The translations under genes and the position numbers were made by a program. From NCBI RefSeq assembly GCF_002006795.1, contig NZ_MVDN01000002.1, forward strand, positions 161,003 to 221,265: 60,263 nucleotides of DNA. The letters are read 5' to 3'. Source of the stretch: Wohlfahrtiimonas populi (GTDB taxonomy: Bacteria; Pseudomonadota; Gammaproteobacteria; Cardiobacteriales; Wohlfahrtiimonadaceae). Positions 53,485-60,263 of the stretch are shown here, one piece after another (position 1 is the first letter of the stretch; every line of letters begins with the position of its first letter). Under the pieces are notes generated by a model. That model made no database searches and had not been told where the DNA came from. It saw nothing but the letters and a program-made list of their open reading frames with translations.

Positions 53485-55833
53485 ATGCAAACCAAAACCA
53501 TTGCACTTTTAGGTAATCCCAACTGTGGTAAAACTACTTTATTCAATGCATTGACAGGCAGCAATCAAAAAGTAGCCAACTGGCCAGGCGTTACTGTTGA
53601 TAAGAAAACAGGTAAATTCAACGTTGAGAATAAAGAAATCACGGTCGTTGATCTTCCTGGCACATATTCATTTGAAAATAGCTTCACCAATACATCGCAA
53701 GATGAACTCATTGTTCGCCATTATTTATTAGATAATAACGATAGCATCATTGTGAATGTAATCGATGCATCCAATCTACAGCGCTGCTTATATCTCACAT
53801 TCCAATTATTAGATCTTAAGCGCCCAATGATCATCGTTTTAAACATGATGGATGTCGCAAAGCTTGAAGGCTATGAGATTTATCATGCGTTATTACAAGA
53901 AACTTTGCATTGCCCTGTTGGCGCCATCAGCGCCAGTAAAAATGAAGGGATTCAAGAACTCAAAAAAGTGATCGCTGCGTATGATCCCAAATTATATTTA
54001 GATCATCAGCCACATAAAACTTTAGATCCTGTCATTACCAATATCATCGAAACACAGTTAGAAACAGTTTCTGAGCACAGCATTTTGAACCAAATGAATG
54101 GTTGGTTATTGATTGAAGCCATCAAAGGTGATTATGTCAGTGAAAAATTCACACCTGCTGATCTTGCAGCGCTAGAAACATCACGCAAAGAGATTGCACA
54201 ACTTGCTGATAGTGAATTAGACATTGCTTTAGCAAGCTCTCGTTATGAAGCCATTGATCAACTCTCGAAAGAAGTGATTAAAACTGTTGGCATTGCAAGC
54301 TCACAACTCACTTATAAAATTGATCGTTGGGCTTTAGGCAGAATCACAGGGATTCCTATTTTCCTTTTAGTGATGTTTTTAATGTTCGCCATTGCCATCA
54401 ACATTGGCTCTGCATTCATTGATTTCTTTGACATACTGTTTGGCGCAATCTTTGTGGATGGCTTAGCCCATTTATTGGGTAATATCAATGCGCCTGAATG
54501 GCTCACAGCCTTTTTAGCCAACGGTATCGGCGAAGGGATTAAAACTGTTGCTACATTCATTCCTGTATTAGCCATGATGTTTCTATGCTTATCTGTACTA
54601 GAGGATTCAGGTTATATGGCACGAGCTGCAATGGTGGTTGATCGCGGCATGCGATCCATAGGTTTACCCGGCAAAGCATTTGTACCAATGTTAGTGGGAT
54701 TTGGTTGTAACATCCCTGCCATTATGGGCACACGTACATTAGAAAATCACCGTGATCGCTTAATGTCCATCATGATGATTCCTTTCATGTCTTGTGGTGC
54801 TCGCTTGCCTGTTTATGCACTGTTTGCTGCGATTTTCTTCCCTGATAATGTGGGTTTAATTGTTTATTTACTCTATTTGCTCGGTATTGTTGTGGCAATT
54901 TTGACAGGCTTCGCATTAAAATTTTCCATATTAAAAGGGCCAAATACGCCATTCATTATGGAATTACCCGCTTATCATTTACCCACATTGAAAGGCACAT
55001 TGCTCTCCACTTGGGAACGTTTGAAAAGCTTTATTTATAAAGCAGGTAAAGCAATTATCCTCGTCGTTGCGATTCTTGGCATTTTAAACAATATTGGTAC
55101 AGATGGCAGTTTTGGCAATGCAGATACTGATAAATCTGTATTATCCAGCATTGGTAAAACGATTACGCCAGCATTTGAACCAATGGGCATCACAGAAGAA
55201 AACTGGCCTGCAACTGTTGGTGTTTTCACAGGTATTTTCGCTAAAGAATCTGTAATTGGCACATTGAATGCTCTCTATTCAGAAGGCAGTAAAGATGAAG
55301 ATTTTAACTTCTGGGATAAAGTAAAAGAAGCCTTTGCAACGATTCCAGAAAATTTAGCACAAATTCCTGCATTATTAATTGATCCTTTAAAAATCAATGA
55401 GCAAACGGCTGATGGTGATATTTCTGCCGTGCAAGAAGCCAATGAAGTGGATGATGTAACTGTGACTAAAATTCAAAACTACTTCACATCAGATGCAGCT
55501 GTGATCTCCTATTTAATCTTTATTTTGTTATATACACCTTGTGTTGCAGCATTAGGCTCTGTTTATCGCGAAGCAGGCACAAAATGGACAGTTTTAGTGG
55601 CAAGTTGGACATTCATCATTGGCTGGATTCTAGCAACAGCTTATTACCAAGCACATTTGCTCTCATTAGGCTCCAGCACAGCAATTATTTGGCTCATTGT
55701 TTTAGGTTTGGCTTTATTTGGCTTATTTATGTTATTGCGCTGGATGGGCAAAATGGATATTTTCTCCCAAAGCCAATCCATTATTGCGCAAAGCCACGTG
55801 AAAAATAGTTCTGATAAGCATTGCTGCCAATGA
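53485..55833 (+). CDS. feoB: Ferrous iron transporter FeoB
   Basis: I use the ATG at 53485 (MQTKTIALLGNPN), which gives the normal start; an in-frame start at 53431 lies inside feoA. The 782-residue protein has an N-terminal GTPase domain with G1 GNPNCGKTT, G3 DLPGTYSF and G4 NMMD, a GDI-type linker, and the Gate/core membrane segments with SGYMARAAMV and GFGCNIPAIMGTR. It imports Fe2+ through the inner membrane. feoC overlaps its stop (ATGA). Confidence 0.97.
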   Translation: MQTKTIALLGNPNCGKTTLFNALTGSNQKVANWPGVTVDKKTGKFNVENKEITVVDLPGTYSFENSFTNTSQDELIVRHYLLDNNDSIIVNVIDASNLQRCLYLTFQLLDLKRPMIIVLNMMDVAKLEGYEIYHALLQETLHCPVGAISASKNEGIQELKKVIAAYDPKLYLDHQPHKTLDPVITNIIETQLETVSEHSILNQMNGWLLIEAIKGDYVSEKFTPADLAALETSRKEIAQLADSELDIALASSRYEAIDQLSKEVIKTVGIASSQLTYKIDRWALGRITGIPIFLLVMFLMFAIAINIGSAFIDFFDILFGAIFVDGLAHLLGNINAPEWLTAFLANGIGEGIKTVATFIPVLAMMFLCLSVLEDSGYMARAAMVVDRGMRSIGLPGKAFVPMLVGFGCNIPAIMGTRTLENHRDRLMSIMMIPFMSCGARLPVYALFAAIFFPDNVGLIVYLLYLLGIVVAILTGFALKFSILKGPNTPFIMELPAYHLPTLKGTLLSTWERLKSFIYKAGKAIILVVAILGILNNIGTDGSFGNADTDKSVLSSIGKTITPAFEPMGITEENWPATVGVFTGIFAKESVIGTLNALYSEGSKDEDFNFWDKVKEAFATIPENLAQIPALLIDPLKINEQTADGDISAVQEANEVDDVTVTKIQNYFTSDAAVISYLIFILLYTPCVAALGSVYREAGTKWTVLVASWTFIIGWILATAYYQAHLLSLGSSTAIIWLIVLGLALFGLFMLLRWMGKMDIFSQSQSIIAQSHVKNSSDKHCCQ

Positions 55834-56093
55834 TTTTAATCAATATTAAGGATTACATTATTCAACATAAAGAAGTGACATTGCCACAATTGGCAATGCA
55901 CTTCCAAGTACCTGAATCTGCCATGGAAAATATGGTGGAAATTTGGGTGCAGAAAAATGTTATCGAAAAGCTCACTTTAACCTGCAGCACTTTCAGTGAT
56001 CATTCTGGTTGTGGTGGCTGCTCTGATCATTGCCAAACTCAGCTAATCCAACAAATGGGCAAAAACAAACAGGTTCTCTATAGACCAATTTGA
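55830..56093 (+). CDS. feoC: FeoC-type Fe-S winged-helix protein
   Basis: The ATG at 55830 overlaps the feoB stop by four bases (ATGA), which sets the start; a TTG at 55821 is less likely. The 87-residue protein has a winged-helix fold (INIKDYIIQHKEVTLPQL, FQVPESAMENMVEIWVQK) and a cysteine-rich wing, C-x6-SGCGGCSDHC, that could hold a [4Fe-4S] cluster. It fits FeoC, which tunes FeoB stability or activity. Confidence 0.85.
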   Translation: MILINIKDYIIQHKEVTLPQLAMHFQVPESAMENMVEIWVQKNVIEKLTLTCSTFSDHSGCGGCSDHCQTQLIQQMGKNKQVLYRPI

Positions 56094-56164
56094 TTGGATA
56101 TCCTATGATCATATCTCGCTCCCACAGAGCGAAGTTTATATTTTGAATATCATTGGGGGAGAAA

Positions 56165-56608
56165 ATGTCACAATCACCAACTAAAGTTTATCGCGCAAAA
56201 TCCATTATTACAGATAAATTCCAAGTGGAAGTTACAGCCCGCGATCATGCACTCTATTTTGATGAGCCATCGCCAATTAGCAATAATGCGGGCATGACGC
56301 CATTGGAAGGTTTATTAGGTGCAATCGGCGCTTGTAAATCCATTGTGGCCAAAGTGACTGCAAAGAAAATGGGTATTGACTATCGCTCACTAGAAATCAT
56401 TGTGGAAGGTGATTTTGATTCACGTGGTTACCAAGGTGATCCTGAATTTGATATTGGCTTTAGTGATATTCATACTATATATCAAATTGATTCAGATGCT
56501 TCTGAAGAAAAGCTCAAACAACTCATGGAATTTGTGGATACTCATTGCCCTGCTGCTGCAACAATTAAAGATAGTGCGCCAATGAAATCAACTTTAAAAC
56601 GCCTATAA
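56165..56608 (+). CDS. OsmC-family peroxidase/peroxiredoxin-like protein
   Basis: I choose the ATG at 56165 because GGGGGAG lies right before it; a TTG at 56153 would add four residues. The 147-residue protein has the OsmC fold with two reactive cysteines in AIGACKSIVAKVT and DTHCPAAATI, the first in the central helix. Family members reduce organic peroxides. It lies 71 bases after feoC and may share iron/oxidative-stress control. Confidence 0.9.
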   Translation: MSQSPTKVYRAKSIITDKFQVEVTARDHALYFDEPSPISNNAGMTPLEGLLGAIGACKSIVAKVTAKKMGIDYRSLEIIVEGDFDSRGYQGDPEFDIGFSDIHTIYQIDSDASEEKLKQLMEFVDTHCPAAATIKDSAPMKSTLKRL

Positions 56609-56612
56609 ATGC

Positions 56613-56640
56613 AAAAAGCAGATCATCGATCTGCTTTTTT
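56613..56640. terminator. Bidirectional terminator between osmC-like and apaH
   Basis: The 12-bp stem AAAAAGCAGATC/GATCTGCTTTTT has an ATC triloop followed by more T. It lies between the convergent osmC-like and apaH genes. Confidence 0.88.
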
Positions 56641-56665
56641 ATTCTCTTTGAGAACCTAAATACTT

Positions 56666-57484
56666 TTAATCTTCCTTCTTACGCTTCTTTTGAATGATCT
56701 CTTGTGGATTAGAATCTAGTCGTAATGCTGTGAGCTTTCCACCCCAAGCACAACCTGTATCAATACACATTGTATTATTTTCATTATGCAGTCCGAGTGA
56801 TCCCCAATGACCAAAAATAACCTGAGTGTTCTTAAAGCAATTAGGAAAACGAAACCATGGCGTCAATCCTACAGTTTCTTTCATAGGGGTTTTTGCATCA
56901 AAATCTAAACTGACATCATCATGCAAGTAACGCATTCTCGTTAGAATATTAACGATGGCACGAATACGATCAACACCTGTGAAATCTTCCTGCCAGTTAT
57001 TTGGATAATTACCGAACATCCTTGGTAAAAACTCAGCATATTGTTCATCATCCTGCAAAACTTCTTCTGCTTCTTTTGCTAAACTCAATGCTTGTGGAAT
57101 CGTCCAATTGGGATATAAGCCTGCATGGCAAATTGCAATATCCAATTCTGGGATATGGCGCATCAAAGGTTGTTCACGAATGAATTGTATATACTCATTC
57201 ACACGCTCACTTTTCAAAATTTCATCATAAGTATCAAAGCGCTTTAAACGAATTAAACCTGCTTGAAAAACTAAGAATGCTAAATCATGATTCCCTAACA
57301 CAGGGAATATGGATTCTTTATGATCCATTAAATATGATAAAACTTTCTCGGATTTTGGCCCACGATTAATCAAATCGCCCACAAGATAAAGCTTATCTTT
57401 ATCATGATCAAAATTAATTTTTTCCAATAACTTTTTAAATTCACGATAGCAACCATGTAAGTCGCCTATAGCATAAATAGCCAT
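56666..57484 (-). CDS. apaH: Symmetrical diadenosine tetraphosphatase ApaH
   Basis: ApaH splits Ap4A to two ADP and can decap Np4-RNA. The 272-residue metallophosphatase has DLHGCYREF, GDLINRGPKS, GNHDLAF, CHAGLYP and GHWGSLGL, all metal-site motifs. Cytoplasmic. It follows the TPR gene by three bases and ends before a terminator. Confidence 0.96.
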   Translation of the reverse strand: MAIYAIGDLHGCYREFKKLLEKINFDHDKDKLYLVGDLINRGPKSEKVLSYLMDHKESIFPVLGNHDLAFLVFQAGLIRLKRFDTYDEILKSERVNEYIQFIREQPLMRHIPELDIAICHAGLYPNWTIPQALSLAKEAEEVLQDDEQYAEFLPRMFGNYPNNWQEDFTGVDRIRAIVNILTRMRYLHDDVSLDFDAKTPMKETVGLTPWFRFPNCFKNTQVIFGHWGSLGLHNENNTMCIDTGCAWGGKLTALRLDSNPQEIIQKKRKKED

Positions 57485-57487
57485 AAT

Positions 57488-58618
57488 CTACTTGTTATTC
57501 CTGTTATTCATATACTCATGTAAGCGCTGAATGCTATTGTATTGCGCATGAATCGCCCAAGCATAACTGGAAGCTAACTCTTCCATGCCACTTTGCCCAA
57601 GCGCCCCAACATATTCTTTTAAACCTAAACCATCTGTTTGCGCAACCACAGTTTGTGCTTGCTCGTAATATTCTAGCGCTTTCTCAAAATTATTTTGCGT
57701 CACATAAAAATAGATTAAATCAAACAGTGCAGACAATGAGAAATAGTGCAATTGCTCAGGTGATTTCGTTAAACTCTGATTCACATTTTTCAAAGCACTG
57801 AGATAAATCGCTTCTGCCTCATTTGCTCTATCCATTTGTAACAATACCCAACCAAGCATTGATTCCGTTCTTGCTAAGTTATAATAGTCAATCGGCTGCG
57901 TTGTAATATGCAATTCATACTTTTGATCTAAAATACGTTTAGCTTTCTCAAGTTCATTGAAGTCCATATAAAATAGCGCTAAATTTTCCATCGCTAATAC
58001 AGTACGAATATCGCCAAAACCAAGGTATTTCAAATCACTATTTAAAGCATAATTGTAATAATATTCTGCTTGGCTTGATAAACCTCGAGTTTCATAAGTC
58101 CAAGCCAATACACGTAATGTTGCACTATAATCGGCTGTAAAAGGATATTTCTTACGAATAGCGATTGCACTTTCTAATAAACTTGTGACTGTTTGTACAT
58201 CTTTATTTTGAATGTCATATGTCCAAACTAAGGCTTCTAAAACATCTGCATAGATCAATTCATTTTTGGGATCATTTTCCACCAACATTTTGGCTTCTGT
58301 CAGAATTGTACGGGCTGCTAGTTTATCTTTTTCTAAATTGGCAACTTTTAAGAGTAATTCTAAATACTCTTTATTCGTTCTTACGCCAGTATATTCATTG
58401 ATGGCACGATCATAATATTCACGCGCAGCATAGTTATCATTTTGCTCAATGAACCAATCACCAATAAATACAGTATTACGCAAACGCTGTTCAGGCGTTT
58501 CAGATTGCTCGATTAAACTGTTTAAAGCTACGCTTCCTTCCTCAGACATTGCAATAGGACCACAAGCTCCCATGGTGAGCATTCCCCATAACCCTATTGA
58601 TTTTAAATGTTCTTTCAT
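57488..58618 (-). CDS. TPR-repeat protein, probable lipoprotein
   Basis: The 376-residue protein begins with a hydrophobic segment ending in LTMGAC, a weak lipobox with Cys19, so it may be an envelope lipoprotein. TPR units fill the rest (AAREYYDRAINEYTG, ALEYYEQAQTVVAQ and several between). I cannot name a function. It is co-transcribed with apaH (three-base gap) and divergent from ygfB. Confidence 0.8.
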   Translation of the reverse strand: MKEHLKSIGLWGMLTMGACGPIAMSEEGSVALNSLIEQSETPEQRLRNTVFIGDWFIEQNDNYAAREYYDRAINEYTGVRTNKEYLELLLKVANLEKDKLAARTILTEAKMLVENDPKNELIYADVLEALVWTYDIQNKDVQTVTSLLESAIAIRKKYPFTADYSATLRVLAWTYETRGLSSQAEYYYNYALNSDLKYLGFGDIRTVLAMENLALFYMDFNELEKAKRILDQKYELHITTQPIDYYNLARTESMLGWVLLQMDRANEAEAIYLSALKNVNQSLTKSPEQLHYFSLSALFDLIYFYVTQNNFEKALEYYEQAQTVVAQTDGLGLKEYVGALGQSGMEELASSYAWAIHAQYNSIQRLHEYMNNRNNK

Positions 58619-58766
58619 GAAAAGCGCCTACAATTGTTGTGCAAATGATACAGATTTTCTATTTTACAACAAAACATATTATCAAAAAATTTAAAATCGT
58701 GATGGATTAAAGATTTTATTCTTGGGATAATCGGTAATTGTTTTTAATCAGTGTAAGGAAGCCGTA

Positions 58767-59279
58767 ATGAGCGACGAAATTTTATATAGTGAATATCAAG
58801 ATGTATTAGTAGGTGTAAATCCTTCTGAAGCTCAAGGAATGCTGATTTCTTACATTTGTGCCGAACCTAATGAGGCAATTTTGTTATGGATCAAAGAATT
58901 GTCCCGTTTAACAAATGATGGTATTAAAGAAGGGGATCTTTTAGTTGCCCTTTACAAAGAGACAGCGCAAGCATTGAATGATTTGGATTTCACATTTTCA
59001 CCCCTATTACCAGAAGGTGATGTTTACCAAAGAATCGAAGCACTTCAACAATGTGCTGAAGGTATTATTTATGGTATTGGCATCAATCATTTGAAATTAG
59101 AAGGTGATGCTTATGAATTCATGAATGATCTGATTGAATTCACTCACACAACTTTCGAGCCTGAAGATGAAGTCAATGACGAAGAAACGGAACAGGATTT
59201 CGAAGAGATCTTAGAATTTGTTCGCATGGGAATTTTATTGGTCTATCATGAAACATTGAATCAAGGAAAGCGTGAATGA
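58767..59279 (+). CDS. ygfB: UPF0149/YgfB-family protein
   Basis: The 170-residue helical acidic protein has the UPF0149 pattern: SEAQGMLISYICAEP, SPLLPEGD, LQQCAEGIIYGIGI and FVRMGILLVYHE. YgfB is a cytoplasmic dimer; in Pseudomonas it modulates gene expression. A GGAAG site lies ahead. Its stop overlaps the aldolase-like gene by four bases (ATGA). Confidence 0.9.
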   Translation: MSDEILYSEYQDVLVGVNPSEAQGMLISYICAEPNEAILLWIKELSRLTNDGIKEGDLLVALYKETAQALNDLDFTFSPLLPEGDVYQRIEALQQCAEGIIYGIGINHLKLEGDAYEFMNDLIEFTHTTFEPEDEVNDEETEQDFEEILEFVRMGILLVYHETLNQGKRE

Positions 59280-59908
59280 GCAAATGGCTAACGACCCTTA
59301 AAAACACAAAAATTATTCCGTTAATTTCAGTCAATGATGTTGATCAAGCCAAACAAATGATGCAATTATTGGCTGAGGCCAATATTCTTGTTGCTGAAAT
59401 TGGCTTCAATCAGCCGACTTCCAGTGAAATCTTAACTGCGCTAAAAAATGAGTTTCCTGAAGCTCTTTTTTTAGCAGGTGGAATCATTCAGCAAGAAAGT
59501 GCAGCATTGGCAATTGAATCAGGCGCGGATATTTTAATCACGCCTAGCATCAATCCCAACATTTTAAAATTTGCACAAGATAAAGAGTGCCCGATCATCC
59601 CTGGCGTAAATACACCTTTATCCTTAGAAATGGCTTTGGCTAATAATATTTCATTGGTGAAGTTCTTCCCTGCTGAAGCTTCTGGTGGCGTTAAGTTGAT
59701 CAAAGCACTCAATAGTGTTTATCCTGATATCACTTACATTCCAACAGGTGGCATTGACGACTCCAACATTGATGAATATTTCGCACATAAAAATGTGATT
59801 GCCTGTGGCATTGGCTTTATCTCTGAAACAAAGCAAATCCAAAAAGGCAATTGGCGCTTATTGAAAACTCGCATCAAAACCATTCAATCTATTTTGAAGT
59901 ACACATAA
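59276..59908 (+). CDS. KDPG/KHG aldolase-like protein with altered active site
   Basis: The 210-residue protein has the Eda-type TIM barrel: IIPLISVNDVDQAKQM, the Schiff-base Lys129 in VKFFPAEASGG, PTGGI and the closing GIGFI. The catalytic Glu41 is kept (ILVAEIGF), but the carboxylate-binding Arg (Arg49 in E. coli, LEVTLRT) is Asn45, and Thr73 of GAGTVL is Gly69. It may act on another 2-oxo acid or be inactive. It overlaps ygfB by four bases and is followed by a LysE-type exporter gene after one base; no edd is in sight. Confidence 0.8.
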   Translation: MSKWLTTLKNTKIIPLISVNDVDQAKQMMQLLAEANILVAEIGFNQPTSSEILTALKNEFPEALFLAGGIIQQESAALAIESGADILITPSINPNILKFAQDKECPIIPGVNTPLSLEMALANNISLVKFFPAEASGGVKLIKALNSVYPDITYIPTGGIDDSNIDEYFAHKNVIACGIGFISETKQIQKGNWRLLKTRIKTIQSILKYT

Positions 59909-59909
59909 T

Positions 59910-60263
59910 ATGTTTTTATTACTGATCTCCATTGCAACCACTCAGTTGGTTGCTTTAGCTTCTCCTGGCCCTGATTTTTTCTTTGTATCTCAAGTTGCTG
60001 CAAGTTCAACTCGTAGGCAGAGCTTCCGTGCAGTTTGTGGGATTACTGCGGGTGTTTTTGTGTGGGCTTTTGCTGCTATTTTAGGATTAAATATTATTCT
60101 AAAACAGTTCCCGATATTGCACCGTGGCATTATGATTTTAGGTGGTGCTTACTTACTGTATTTAGCCTATTTATTAACGAAATCTGCAATTTCAGCACAC
60201 AAAGCTAAAAATACACCATCAGAACCGAAATTACCTACGGTTCGCAGTAAATTCTTTTTGAAA
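59910..60263 (+). CDS. LysE/RhtB-type amino acid exporter, 5' part
   Basis: Open from the ATG at 59910 to the window end (118 codons, no stop). It shows the RhtB/LysE signature ASPGPDFFFVSQVAASS near residue 20 and a GITAGVFVWAFAA second helix, then GGAYLLYLAYLL. The family exports amino acids through the inner membrane. No clear ribosome site; it follows the aldolase-like gene by one base, in one operon with it and ygfB. The product is cut by the window end. Confidence 0.88.
   Translation, partial: MFLLLISIATTQLVALASPGPDFFFVSQVAASSTRRQSFRAVCGITAGVFVWAFAAILGLNIILKQFPILHRGIMILGGAYLLYLAYLLTKSAISAHKAKNTPSEPKLPTVRSKFFLK

Overview
The window reads as chromosomal DNA of an AT-rich gammaproteobacterium. 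The gene set points that way: artPIQM, an xerD-dsbC pair, feoABC, yddG, apaH, elbB, a YqjI-type PadR regulator, UPF0149/YgfB, and a MurE carrying the meso-diaminopimelate DNPR motif. The overall style (AT-rich, class II DAHP synthase, nagA with a SIS deaminase, two-partner secretion) would fit a Cardiobacteriales-like lineage such as Wohlfahrtiimonas or Ignatzschineria. That placement is an inference, not a proven identity.

Left part (1-15.1 kb): a partial YfcE-type phosphoesterase, a WYL regulator with a VOC protein, a GNAT acetyltransferase and a MetR-like regulator with a textbook MetR box upstream. Next is a 766-residue secreted protein whose C-terminal part looks like a type IV pilin. 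Then comes a short division/cell-wall cluster read leftwards: rsmH-ftsL-ftsI-murE-murF-mraY-yigZ. It lacks mraZ at its head but keeps a three-repeat MraZ-type operator. The 0.4 kb upstream of rsmH holds three hairpins, a perfect DnaA box and a 17-bp palindrome. A DUF4377 protein, a DUF1622 membrane protein and the aromatic amino acid exporter YddG follow.

Accessory island (15.1-21.5 kb), visibly richer in A+T and bounded on the right by tRNA-Ser(UGA): the outer-membrane TpsB/CdiB-like transporter gene lacks its normal 3' end and runs straight into an orphan toxin tip. Four toxin-fragment/immunity pairs (CDI-like) follow, with a decayed IS256-family transposase between them. No full-length CdiA/TpsA exonuclease-type exoprotein gene is present. 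The best reading is a contact-dependent inhibition locus that lost its large exoprotein by deletion but kept several immunity genes.

Middle (21.6-29.3 kb): a two-gene operon of a divergent HSP90 ATPase and a 760-residue TPR protein, then a TPR lipoprotein-like/secreted protein with amiC (cell-separation amidase). From 29.4 to 43.4 kb genes run rightwards: elbB, hom, ilvI, ilvH, ilvC and a class II DAHP synthase (amino-acid biosynthesis). Then a tight accA-DUF815 ATPase-SIS deaminase-nagA-AEC transporter run, and dprA with an orphan zinc-binding protein gene.

Right part (43.4-60.3 kb): ogt-type methyltransferase; a His-rich PadR regulator with two matching palindromic operators and a DUF2798 membrane protein; a leftward artP-artI-artQ-artM-xerD-dsbC chain; a P-loop ATPase/Mth938/unknown trio; corA; a Fur-box-controlled feoABC and an OsmC protein; apaH with a TPR protein; and finally ygfB, a KDPG-aldolase-like gene with changed active-site residues and a LysE-type exporter cut by the window end. 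No rRNA, CRISPR array or intact mobile element was seen.
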